DNA of 64,000 nt, from NCBI GenBank assembly GCA_921293015.1, contig OV121086.1:47633402-47697401 (forward strand), read 5' to 3'. The translations under genes were made by a program, and so were the position numbers. Below, piece after piece: positions 11,711-22,980 of the stretch; position 1 is the first letter of the stretch; every line of letters starts with the position of its first letter. The notes under the pieces were generated by a model. It had not been told where the DNA came from, searched no databases, and saw only the letters and a program-made list of their open reading frames with translations. The DNA is from Phorcus lineatus. Lineage: Eukaryota; Mollusca; Gastropoda; Trochida; Trochidae.

Positions 11711-13129
11711 CCTCTGACAACTTACAACTATCTCATTTTAGTGCTTGGAGAAATATGAAGATCTTAGCCCTCATCCAAAAGATTAATTTCAGTCACTTCA
11801 GAAAGAATCTCTTTGTCATCAAAACAAGAGTAAACTCATCTTTTAGAGTGACATCTCATCTGAAACCAAACAAATTGCACCGAAGACACCAACTCCTACC
11901 TCCATCAGATAAGTCAGGAATATCAATTTTCTTCTCACAAAGGCTAAACGCTTGCCAATCTGACCAATTGGCCGAGTCCTGGGATCATGGTAGACATCTC
12001 TTGTAATTGTCCTTAATGAGGGATATATTAACCGGTCAATCAACCAACAATCTCCTAATGGTCATTTAAAGGTGACGGTCAATAAATATCTGTGATTATT
12101 TTCTCAGGTCAAGCAGAAATATTGCCAATGCCACTGACCACTTAGGTATATAGAAATAAGCTCAATATGTTACCACAGTTGTTGAAGGTAATGGTCTTTA
12201 ATTCTTAATGACTGTTTGCTTGACCTATCAAATCCAAGAAAATTGCTGCACATAGTTTTGTATTATGCAAGTTTAAATGCATTGGATGAAATAATCTTGA
12301 TTTCTAGCCAGCCTAAAGAGTTATCTATGCCTTTTATTGAAAGATAAATAAGTTAATAAGTCATCACTATTACCATATTATGGTTTGGACTGTTATCAGG
12401 GCCCTATTTAAAATACTATCAAACAACTTTCATTGATCGCTAATGGTAATATTAATGATGAGTTTGAAGGATAAATTTTATACAGCATGAATGCCCCAAG
12501 TGATTATATGAATATGATAGTTCTGGTCAATGGAATACTGACCATTCTGTTAAGGATGTTTGATCCTGTAAATTGGTCACTCGAATAATTTGGAACTTAT
12601 TAATTCATTAGCTGAGGCATCAATAAATGATAAATCTAGGAATTGCCATATGATAACATAATGATAACTTTACAATTACTACCAGGTAATGAGTTCCAAT
12701 TTGCCATCAGCAAGTCTTATAGTGATACATATGTAACCTTCAAAATAAAGCAATCTCACTTATAAATTCACTATAAATTGCAAATAAATTTATATAATGA
12801 ATTCTGAAAATATTCTTCCAAGCTTGAAATAAAGTAAGAGAAAACTAACCACAGGATTATCAAGATGTGTCTCGACCATGTCCTTCAGTAACTCTTTATC
12901 TGCATGTTGAACCCAGTGTTAACAAGATGATCTGACCCTCAACTTATCTTACATAAGCCACGTGTACAAGTTACACACAGATCAAGATCATGTTTATCCC
13001 TTCAAGATAAGGCACCCCCTAATTGCCTTTCCCTGAATTGGGTCAGTCAAGATTTTGTTTAATGAAATTCATTATTGTAGTTTTAAAGGAGAATCATCAT
13101 TGATACATCACAAAGCAAAAACTTCTTGC
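11711..13129. other. Non-coding stretch
   Basis: No supportable gene. The short open frames at 11.75-12.04 kb on both strands overlap each other and lack splice or codon support. Confidence 0.45.
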
Positions 13130-13265
13130 AATTTCTTTTTTTCCCTCCCAACCATATCTCTTTTTCTCTGGTCTTCCCTATCCCTATCTTTCCTCTCTCT
13201 TCTCTTTCCCTCAATCTTTCCCGTCTTGCCATCATCTTGCAATTTCTATTTCTCATTCTTTCCTG
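13130..13265. repeat. Polypyrimidine tract (plus strand)
   Basis: About 135 bp of mostly C and T (TTTTCCCTCCC, CTTTCCTCTCTC and similar), with few purines. It ends a few bases before the first copy of the ~340-bp repeat at 13.27 kb. Open frames across it on both strands reflect its skewed composition. Confidence 0.8.
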
Positions 13266-13268
13266 TTT

Positions 13269-13614
13269 AAAGGGGCAGCACATTGTTAAAGATGAATAAA
13301 TTGATCTCATAAAAACAAAACTAATGTATCCAATTTAAGAGAATGTTTTAATCAAAAGAAGCAGTTTAAAAACAAACTAACCATCCGCTAAGCTGTGCAA
13401 AATCCATTTCCCTATCTCACATGATTGAAAGGTGTTCACACAAAAATGGCCATCAGTATTTTTTGCTTATTACTTGATTAATTATCTACGACTACAGTTA
13501 ATCAGGTAGAGTAAAGAGATGTTTTAACCCTCTGATGATTAAACATTTGGCATAAAGAAATGTTTATTGGGCAATATTAAAGAAATAAATCTTTCAAAAA
13601 CTCTCTACTGCCCC
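13269..13614 (+). mobile_element. ~340-bp MITE-like repeat, copy 1
   Basis: Best-preserved of four related copies. It begins AAAGGGGCAGCA and ends CTACTGCCCCT, giving an inverted terminal repeat of about 10 bp (AGGGGCAG / CTGCCCCT). Conserved internal blocks include 'GATCTCATAAAAAC', 'TTTTAATCAAAAGAAGCAG', 'GGTGTTCACACAAAAATGG', 'ACGACTACAG' and 'TTTAACCCTCTGATGA'. No ORF is shared between copies, so it is probably a non-autonomous DNA transposon. No clear target duplication was found. Confidence 0.7.
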
Positions 13615-14876
13615 TGTTACATTCTCTACACTGTCCATCCCACAAATCTCTTCTTCTCTACCTCCATCTTACATGTATAAGTCCTCCGCAGGTATACTTT
13701 ATTGCTACCTGCATCAGATAAGGTGACCTCTTTAGATACTCACCTGTAGACAAGCAATTTCATGCCTCAGTTAGCCAAGTATGCGTTGATTGGCATATTT
13801 CAACAAGCCAACCCATGGTATTTGGACATACTTCAACTAGCCAGTGATGTTATCTCTATCTAAACACATGGCAGTGTCCACTGTAACCAACATGAACTAA
13901 GTTAATCTGACAAGGTATTTTATCAAGATTTGGATCAGTTGTACAGTTACAGATTATCAAGAGGTACAAGCTATTCATCTGCCAAATGAACAACATTAAG
14001 GATTAGTTGCTATTTAATCTGACATGTTATTTTTCAAGATGGATTATAATTACTGGCACCTTAACAATTTAATAAGAATTTCTACTCGATTTGATCTAAG
14101 CAGTTATTTAATCAAGTCTTAAACTAAGAGACTAGGTCGCTATAAAAGATTTGTCTAAAACTTTAGATAATTCATTTTATAACGCTTTGATTTTGGTTTA
14201 TTTACTAGGACCTACTTAGACATGATATTTTGTCTTCCTTTTTCATTCTTTCATTCAATGTTTTAAAACTTGATATAAGGTACAGACCTGTTCCAAAAGA
14301 TTTTGTCAATTGACATACGTCGTAATTTCTATTTCGCTTATGTTAATTTAATGTTTCATAAATAATTTTCTTGAGGTGAGTTCTGGTTTGATAATTGTTT
14401 AATCTATATCCTCTCGGATTAAGTACATAATTTCAATCAAATGTTTGGATTTAATGTAATTATTGGCATCAATTTGACCAACATAAGTACATGTATAAAA
14501 TATATTTCCCATGGAACATCATGATAAACTTTTGTCACCTATGCATATTGTAATCCTAAGATAACCAATTGAAACTGAGGTTGTAGAAAAGATGCTTCTA
14601 CGCTGTTTAGCAAAATGTGAATTGTTTATGTTGAAAATTTGTATTTTCATAGGCTTTTCTTTTCTTGATCTAAAGGTCAGTTTTATGTTAAGAGATCACC
14701 CATGCTACCACATCGGTATTCTAATTCTTGATGAAATGGTTCAAACATCCTAGGTAGAATTAATTGCCAATTACTTCTTTTACCATAGTTATAAAACTTC
14801 AGCTTAATTACTCAATATTTTAAAAAAACCAATCGTTCACACAAATCCTTGACATGTTTTCATGAATGAAATGAAC

Positions 14877-15193
14877 GACAGTAGCACAATAGTTCAGATA
14901 AATAAAGTGATCTCATGAAATTTAAAATTAACGTTTCCAATTGTAAAAGACAAATTGTAAAATATTTTAATAAAAAGAAACAGAAAATGAACGTACCTTG
15001 ATCAGTTAAGCTATGTGAATACATTTCCCTAAATCAAATGATTAAAAGGTGTTCCCACACGAATGGCCACAAGGGGTTTTTGCTTCATACTTGATTGTTT
15101 ACTCTACGACTACGGATATTTGGGTTGAGTAATTAAAATGTTTTACCCTCTAAAGAAACTACATTTGAAAAGTAAGTCTTTCTTCTGCCCTTT
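14877..15193 (+). mobile_element. ~340-bp MITE-like repeat, copy 2
   Basis: Collinear with the copy at 13.27 kb: shares 'GATAAATAAAGTGATCTCAT', 'CATTTCCCTAAATCAAATGA', 'AAAAGGTGTTCCCACAC', 'TACTCTACGACTACGGAT' and a right end CTTCTGCCCTTTAA. The left terminus is degraded (ACAGTAGCACA in place of GGGGCAGCACA). Same orientation as the other three. Confidence 0.65.
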
Positions 15194-16727
15194 AAATAAC
15201 AACTTTACTAAAATCTCTCAATATGTAAATCATCATTTTATTATCTTCAAGATGGATTAACTTTCTATTTGATATTTAGCAATAAAATGATGAAATAATA
15301 AAAACAGAATAAATGAAAAAAATATTTTTCAGCAAAACCTTTGTTAAAGGTTAAAGTTGAAAATTGTTCCTTAAAAAGTATAGAATAATTTATCACTTAA
15401 ACAATAAAATCCCCAAAACAAAAATAAAATTACAAAAGTTTTGAACCAAATGTGTTAAAACTAATCTGAACTTGTGATTTAGTATTGTAGAAATGTCTGT
15501 TGAAAAAAGATCTTATTGTTAATAGCTTTGTTGGAGTCATATTATTGCAACATTGATGAAATATTATGTTTTCTGATTCTTTCACGATTGAAAACATATA
15601 TGACCTAAAGTAACATTGTACGATCAACATTTTCCATTATTAAAAACAAATATTTTTTGAATGCCTTGCAACAACAACATGATGAAGTTATAAAATGAAA
15701 AACAATGGTTTTACTGGTAAACACAATAAAAATCATAATGAAATCTTATCAAATATGTGCATAAACAAATATTGGCGAGTTACATGTATCCCTTTCACTT
15801 GGAAAATCCTGCAATTGTTATATTGTGAAAATGAAAATAATGTTGTTGTTTTTTTAAATGAACAATATTTCTTAGAAAACATCTAGATCATGACCTAACA
15901 TCTAGACTTGTAGGCTAGGATTTTATTTACTTTACAAAAATAGTGCAGACAGAACACAAAAACACATTTATAAACTTATCTACTTTGTCATCATTTCAAT
16001 GTAAGTAATACGTTCTAAAACTAATGTCATAATAAGATTTTATGAAAAGTTTCTTCCACAGAAATTATGGACAAAGTGTCCATTCAAACTTCACTGAGTT
16101 GAGCTAGGGTTCATCTGGTGCTTAATCCAACTTGTTTGTTATTACATGATAAGAGCAAAATGGCCTGTGTTAAACATAGGTGTCTCAGTTCTTGCTGTTC
16201 CGAATTTATTTCCACAGACTATAATCAAATAGTTAGTGTTTACTCCATAATATGTGCCCTTATAATAAGTCCAGCATTTATGGAGCACCCCTTTACCCCC
16301 TCCCACTTGCCAATATAGATGAATTATAAGTCATAAGTTATGAGCACTTTTGTGGATTCTGTTCTTGAATTGAGTGATATATATAGTTACACAAAAAATG
16401 CCAATCTTATTGCATGTTGTTAAAAGTTTGTTTTGAGTTGTTGAGAAATATGTTCCAACTTTTTTAAGATTAAAAATCTCTGTACCTTTATTTCATCCTT
16501 GCTTTTCTACCTTTGAAGCTTTCTGTACTGTGTCTAAAGTCAGATCTAGACTTACTGTAGGAGAAACTACTCTTTATGGACAGTTTTTATTTCATACCCA
16601 ATTAGAAGAGAGACTGCCTTGAGGAATTTTTCATTATGATTTGTAGTGTCAGATTATTCATCTAAGGTGAAACCATCATGACGATCCTTACTGAGCCAAT
16701 CTGTGAGTTGTTGGGAGTCATATATAC
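15194..16727. other. Non-coding stretch
   Basis: AT-rich, without recognised exon or repeat. Open frames of 60-66 codons here overlap on opposite strands and show no family resemblance. Confidence 0.45.
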
Positions 16728-17145
16728 AGAATCTCACCCAAGTGTCTTCTGATATCAAATATATCAACACAAGTTGATAAAAGTTACAAATATTCGAGGC
16801 TTGCCGAGGATATTTTACTTTTATCAACAAGTGTTGATATATTTGATATCAGAAGACACGAGGGTGAGATTCTATTTATCATCCAAAATCATTTTTCATT
16901 ACATTTGATTGACAAATGAACATTACTGAACACCCTGCTGCCCTAAGACTCCATGTGCGGTGATATCATAGCATTGTGACGTCGTAGTGTTTATGATGTC
17001 ATAGCATTGTGATGTCATTACTTGATGATGTAAAACAACTGTGATGTCATATACTTGACGTCAGAGGGGCATTGTTCAAAATCTACTGCCAAAAAGATAT
17101 CTCCTAGGAGATATCGCTTGATCTTCCACAAGCGATATCTCCTGT
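16728..17145 (+). mobile_element. Foldback element with 57-bp arms, CRE-like motifs and GATATC hairpins
   Basis: A long inverted repeat has arms 16,728-16,784 and 16,817-16,873 (57 bp each, only a few mismatches) around a 32-bp loop. It is followed by a run of TGAYGTCA/TGACGTC words (16.96-17.06 kb, each after CATTGTGA or CTTGA) and then by two compact hairpins: a perfect 20-bp palindrome at 17,096-17,115, and GATATCGCTTG (17,110-17,120) pairing with CAAGCGATATC (17,129-17,139). A relative in reverse orientation lies at about 35.07-35.43 kb and a single arm at 62.69 kb, so this is a dispersed element. It encodes no protein. Confidence 0.7.
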
Positions 17146-18673
17146 GGAACAGAGTTTTGGATGATAAATGCCAGTTAATCAATGGTGTCATTTGGACAGT
17201 TAGGAGTTGAAAGTGTTTGTTATAAACTAGTATCCATGTTTTTTGGATGTGATATCTACACCTCTGTGCATTTATAAGGCTGTTTTTAGATTTCATGGAA
17301 AACCAGTATTTGTCATATTTATGTCTTTTGGACATGAAAAGTTAAGATGTTTTGATTTCATATGACCACATATGACATTCAGGTTCGTATCAAAGGTAAA
17401 TAACATGTTATGAAAATCACAGAGTGGCTCTATAAAGGAACACAATAAACACTGGTAAAAATGATGTAAATGATCGCCAAACTTAAATTTTATAACTTAT
17501 GTACACTAAATAATTTTTATTTCAAAGAAATACTGAACATAGCCATGCTCTCAAATGCATGTTTTGAAATTGTTAAGGATAATTTTTAAAAAGAAATTGA
17601 GGATAGCGTGTGATCCTTGTGGTCCGTACTTGCATTATGACAGTTGCAACATCTACAATCTATAATCTCTATCAGACAAGGAGTCATTAAACAGATTTTT
17701 GTTTCATAGAATCATGTAATGTTTAAAGGGAAAGTATATGAAAGTCAAGAGCTATGGCTGATTTTTCATGCCAGGCTTCCAAGGATAGGAAACTAAACTG
17801 CAAGAACCTTATTTTGTGTGACAATCTAAATTCTTCCAATACCTTGGAAACAGGAAGTTGACAAGTATGTCTGATTCTTCATGAGTCATATTTTTATTCA
17901 TGAAAATTTGATAATTTTTAAACATAACTAAACTCAAGATATAGGAAAACAACAGAACATTTTCCAAATAGGATAAATTATTTGTCTAATAGCTGTAACA
18001 TGTATATTTATTTTTATCTTCCACTTAGTTATGACACAGAATCAAATTCTATCAAGATGAAAGAAATTACAAACAAAAATAATCTTTAAAGCAAAAATAA
18101 TTTATTAGTGAACTGTACCATTCTCTTTCAACACCCTGCTGACTACTAATCAAGATGGTCAATATGGTATGTACACAAGTAAACCTCTTGACCACTCCAC
18201 ACATACATCACACAGGTCATTATACTAACAGAACATTGGTCATGTTTACTGAGTGGACAGGGTCATTTATATCTGACCGAGGTGGACATTAACAGTCAGT
18301 AACACTTAGGTGAGATGTTGCCACAGTCATACTTACTTGGTGACATTCTATATATCATAGAACTGACTCTGACAATCGACATCTATCACTAGAATTAGAT
18401 TGTGTTAAGTTGTCTAACACAACCTTTTAGATATTCCGACTCTCTTTAACACCTGATGATAAGTTGATGTATCATCCAAAACTGTACTGAAAAGAAGATA
18501 TCTCTTGTGGGAGATTAAGGGAAATGGCCTTGGAAATATGATTTTGCCAAAAGATTTTAAAATATTCTGAATGGTAAACATTAAAATGATAAAGAAAATC
18601 ATGGAATTGTGAAATTTACTTGGCAAACACCTTTTCCATATAATTTGTCCCACAGTTTCATACACTGAACTCT
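17146..18673. other. Non-coding stretch
   Basis: No supportable gene. A cluster of CAGGT/GAGGTGG/TAGGTGAG words at 18.19-18.32 kb is looser than the E2-box clusters at 9.7 and 38.7 kb. Confidence 0.45.
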
Positions 18674-18876
18674 TTTAGTGGCATTCTAGAAGTTGTGGTT
18701 GTAATGAAGTACATGATTTTATGGATATTCAACTTCTTTATTAACAGATTTGCGACGTTTCGGTACAGCTCCTTATACCGTTTTTAAGAATATGCTTCGG
18801 TATAAGGAGCTATATCGAAACGTCGCAAATCTGTTAATAAAGAAGTTGAATATCCATAAAATCGTGTACTTCATTA
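18674..18876 (-). mobile_element. Penelope-like terminal palindrome, copy 1
   Basis: A near-perfect palindrome with 79-bp arms (18,702-18,780 and 18,798-18,876) and a 17-bp loop. Each arm, read from the loop outward, runs: a small hairpin (CGGTATA ... TATATCG or TGTACCG), then GAAACGTCGC, then AATAAAGAAGTTG, then TATCCATAAAATC. The order 'stem - GAAAC - GTCGC - AATAAA' resembles the ends of Penelope-like retroelements, which are known to carry hammerhead-ribozyme motifs. The expected CUGAUGA box is not intact. Outside the left arm, 18,674-18,697 matches the flank of the copy at 49.5 kb (AGTGGCATTCTAGAAGTTG), so the repeat is longer than the palindrome. No reverse transcriptase is present. Confidence 0.6.
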
Positions 18877-21005
18877 GTTTCATACACTATTTAAAAATTG
18901 TAATTCAAATGACAAATTATGGTCTTCCAACTACAAAGAAGACACATATTGATGTTGATACACAAGAATGGGAAATTCATGGAACAGATAATGTTGGTAA
19001 GTATATACTAGGTGGACTAAAATCAATAATTCTTGGCTGCAGTTTTATCTTTTACCTTTGTGTATAGAATGACATATCATTCTCAAAGTTACAGTAAGCT
19101 CTGTTTGGTTACCTTAACATCAAAACAATGGACTCATCAGTGAAAGAGACATATTTATATTTTGTTTTCACATTAACGTGACATCAAAGACTAGCTTGCA
19201 ATGCTACTGTCACCCATGTGTTTATAAACTATAAGCATCATAGTTGAACTATCTATTAGCACTCAACTGAAGTATTCACAAAACCATGTCCCACCATTAA
19301 TCAAGATGTTATTGCAAAATTATACACAAAACCTTAACTTCCTGTCAATCCCAAATTTGTCAACAGCGTTTATGGTTACTGTAACTACATGTACCAAAAT
19401 TTGAAGCATATGTAAATTAAACATGAAGTCTTATAAATGTTCTTCAAAATATTTCACATCAAAATATGTTGTAATACAGATGTTACTAGGTGTAACTGTA
19501 AGCATTCATTAGCTTCTCCTTGCATGTCAAAATATGCAACAAACACTAACTCAGATTATCATTATAATTGTATTAAAAGAATATTCTATCAAACTAACAG
19601 AACATTGTGCCAAGGTTGTGAGGTTAACGTTAGTCCTCATATTCATGGCAATCTTTGAATTTCTTAAATTTCTTTTGAAAAGAATTCTTAGTATTTGACT
19701 ATGGTCTCTTCATGAATAATGGCAAATGAATTCTACCAATACCAAAACGCCTACTTTTAAAATTTCTTTTTGTAATTTTCAGTCTGAAACTTGTGATAAT
19801 AAGATATATAATCAGAGAAATGGGTACTCTACAAATAGGTATTAAAAATATTGAATCAATAAGAAATATTACATACCTTAACTTCTTCCATTACATTATT
19901 TTTAAAATCCAAACCTTTCCTGACAAGTAGAACAGAACCAATGAAAAAAACACCTTTATACATAATTTATCGTGATCTTTCCTCTGATAGGTTTTCCCAA
20001 CACTAACTATGAAGTACACAGTAAAGATTTTCCATTTGTTAGGGAAGAAAAACAAATCAATCATCATTAAGAAAGCTTGACCTATTAATAGATGTACAAC
20101 ACTGGAAGAAGAAAAACCTTCCCCAATGGTAAATATTTGATCCGAGCTTAGTCCTAACACAAATTTGACTTAACCTTTCACCACATAAAAGCCTTAATAA
20201 GGCTTACATGTAAATCCCGTTTCATTTGTGTACTCTCCTTCAGGGCTTCACTTATGTAAGCTTTTCCGGAGAATATAAAATAACGTTTTTTCTTTTTAAA
20301 ACTTTTATCTAAGGTTATGCTCTTCATTCTTCAGATGACATTCTTATCATACATCAGCTTGTTCATGACAGCTTTGCATAATGTTATTATCTTGTTTCGT
20401 CAGATCTTCAGACCTTTTGGTTCAATAATCAAGCTTTAATTCACTTAATATCTTTATTTAGAGTTTTCATTATGGTGAATGTGATTCATTAAAAGCAGCT
20501 TTGTTTATTTTAAAATTTCTTTTATTTGTTATTCTTGAAAGACAGTTTTTATCTCTCAAAGAATTTCTTTGATAATATGTTTTGATCTCTTTACTACATC
20601 TTCAGATTTTTTAATAAAGCATTGATGCTCCCTTAAATTATTGAGGAATAGTTCAGGTAAAGATACAATGTACAATCTAATTACATACGTTATCATTTGA
20701 TATTGATGATTTCTTAAGATATAAGAGATGTTTTATCAATAAAGATCATTTAAATTCATTTTCAATCTTTTGATTAAGGGATATTTAGAAAAACAGGGTT
20801 TGTTTGTAGTCATTATATCATTTATATTGAAATAGTTCTGATCGAAATTTCAAAAAGTTATCATCAAAGGAAAAGTAAATTGTTTATAGTGAAGCAATAA
20901 GGACATCATTATCCATTTCTTTATCAATATTTCATGTTTTTAGAACTGATGTTATCATATTATCATCCCCATGGATCAGTATACATCAACGATCTGATCT
21001 AACAA
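18877..21005. other. Non-coding stretch
   Basis: AT-rich; no exon with splice support was found. Short open frames around 18.9-19.1, 19.44-19.66 and 19.89-20.16 kb look like chance. Confidence 0.45.
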
Positions 21006-21197
21006 ATGTTTTTTATCAACCTTTTTTCATGCTAATGTAGTTTTCATGTGAAGATAAGAACTGATATTATTGTTCTTTAACCCTATCCTTTATCATTTAA
21101 GATGTTTTTTATCAACCTTTTTTCATGCTAATGTAGTTTTCATGTGAAGATAAGAACTGATATTATTGTTCTTAAACCCTATCCTTTATCATTTAAG
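21006..21197 (+). repeat. Tandem duplication of a 96-bp segment
   Basis: Units 21,006-21,101 and 21,102-21,197 are head to tail and differ by one substitution near the middle (TTCTTTAACC against TTCTTAAACC). The near identity marks a very recent duplication, a live polymorphism, or an assembly artefact. Confidence 0.95.
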
Positions 21198-22121
21198 ATG
21201 GGTTTTTTATTTCAATATCAAATGAGATATTTGAAAAAGTCTCTTAATATACATCATGATGAATGCATTAACAGTGATGCAGTAAGACAAAGTAGTAATT
21301 AAACTGATCAACTTTTTTTTTCTTCTGAAAAACTACTTAAATATTTTGTTACATTATTTCACTTTATGTGCTATGGTTCACTGATACGTGTTTTAGTTCC
21401 ATTTCAAAAATTCTTTTTCCGTCTATAATAAGTCAAATAATACATATATATTATCCATGCTTCTCATATGATATTCTTGAGATGCAAGTGGTCTCATAAT
21501 ATTCATATGAAATACATACTAAAAACTGATTTTAATTATTTTGGTAATTTCTCCTCTTCTTCTTACTAGGCAAAGAATACAAAATTGCACGATACTTGTC
21601 CCAATGACATAGTACTTTGAGAAATAAGTAATGTACACATAGGTATATTATACTTCTTTGAACCAGCATCTTGATTATCGTTATTGATGTCCTCAGTCAA
21701 AGAGAACGTTTTAATGTAGGAAGGTACCATATTCAATGCAATAAGCGCACTCTCCCAAAAAGTGCCGCCTTGCAGTTGTTTAAACTAAAAAAAATAGGGC
21801 CACCATATGATAATTAGAAATATACAGTTTTATCAAAAACGTGTTTGGGAGAACTCTAAATCAAATAAACTTTTGAGGTAATTTTTTGTTTGTGGTGTAG
21901 AATACTAAGAGATTTTACTTCTTCCACTGATTAATATCGTACCATTTTAATAAATGCCCCTCTTTTTAATTTAGTGCCCAAAGGGCTTCATACATCAAAT
22001 ATGGTGAATTGGATTGAGTTGCAGGGCATTGTTATAAACATCATTACTTTCTTTTTCAGGATATTCAAAGTAATGAACAAACTTACCAGATGCTTCTGTG
22101 GAGCCTAATTATCAATTAGAA

Positions 22122-22282
22122 GATAAATAGTTGCGGTTGTAAAATTTATGGGATTCATTGTTATTCAACACCCGCAAATTTATTTTAAAACCGACGGCGT
22201 TAGCCGGAGGTTTTAAACGCTTAAATTTGCGGGCGTTGAATAACAATGAATCCTGGAAATTTTACAAACGCAACTATTTATC
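22122..22282. mobile_element. Foldback element with 61-bp arms
   Basis: Arms 22,122-22,182 and 22,222-22,282 are inverted copies (61 bp, a few mismatches) containing GATAAATAGTTGCG at the outside and CCCGCAAATTTA at the inside. The 39-bp centre has its own AAAACC...GGTTTT stem around GACGGCGTTAGCCGGA. The CpG content is high for this window. No coding capacity. Confidence 0.8.
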
Positions 22283-22980
22283 GATTTTGTAACATGACCG
22301 ATAGCTATTAGAAGTTTAAGAGCGAACTCTGTTTTTGCGTACTTATTTTTGTGTGGAAACGACTTTGCGACTGTTCTATTTCTGTAAGGTCTATTAGCAA
22401 ATAGTGGCATTCGTAACAGCGAGACCTTACAACATACTTGTTTCATTCGAGACCGAAATCAACAATTTTAAAGCTCGTAGAAAAATATCGTAAAACCCCG
22501 AGTACAAAAGTCTTGAACTAGCCCACAACCATTGTGACAGCGACGCAAACATTGTGACGTCAAAACGGTTGGCCTTTGTGACGTCAAAACGGTTGGCCTT
22601 TGTGACGTCATACCATGGGAACGGCATTCGAAAGAAGGCGGCTGCATGAAACTTTGCGGCAAACTTGGACTAAGTAAGCCAGTTGAAAATATTTTCATTC
22701 TTCTAAAATAAATCATATTAAAGTGTATTTGTGATATCTACCGGTAGACACATTATAAAAAAGGACAAAGACAACTGTCGGTGTACGGCACGCATTTTCT
22801 AAGAAACTGGAAAATTAAAACTTGAGTCGGGCCGGCACTAGGGAACATGTTGTACATCAATTCGCGGTGATTCGCCTTTGCTAATTTGCGGGTATTCATG
22901 GTCATTCAACATAGGATAATTTTTTCGAATCGACCAATCAGAATCAAGGATACAACGAAGTCATGTTACAATTTGTAAAT
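22283..22980. mobile_element. Right-hand part of the 22.1-kb foldback element, with triple CRE repeat
   Basis: The sequence right of the hairpin stays unusually GC-rich. It carries three perfect TGACGTCA palindromes at 22,555, 22,579 and 22,603 in a 24-bp tandem unit. Near its right end GCTAATTTGCGGGT (about 22.88 kb) echoes the hairpin arm, and AAGTCATGTTACAATTTG (about 22.95 kb) is inverted relative to ATTTTGTAACATGACCG (about 22.29 kb). I read 22.12-22.98 kb as one composite repeat; the exact borders are uncertain. Confidence 0.45.

Noticed and set aside
17018-17335. 105-codon minus-strand ORF
   Set aside because: Its C-terminal half overlaps the GATATC hairpins of the foldback element; no family resemblance.
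18750-19067. 105-codon plus-strand ORF
   Set aside because: It begins inside the left arm of the Penelope-like palindrome and reads through the hairpin into unique sequence; an artefact of the repeat.
21725-21990. Possible MITE marked by AATAAGCGCACTCTCCC and AATAAATGCCCCTC words
   Set aside because: The two ends are loosely similar but in direct orientation; no inverted ends or target duplication could be defined.
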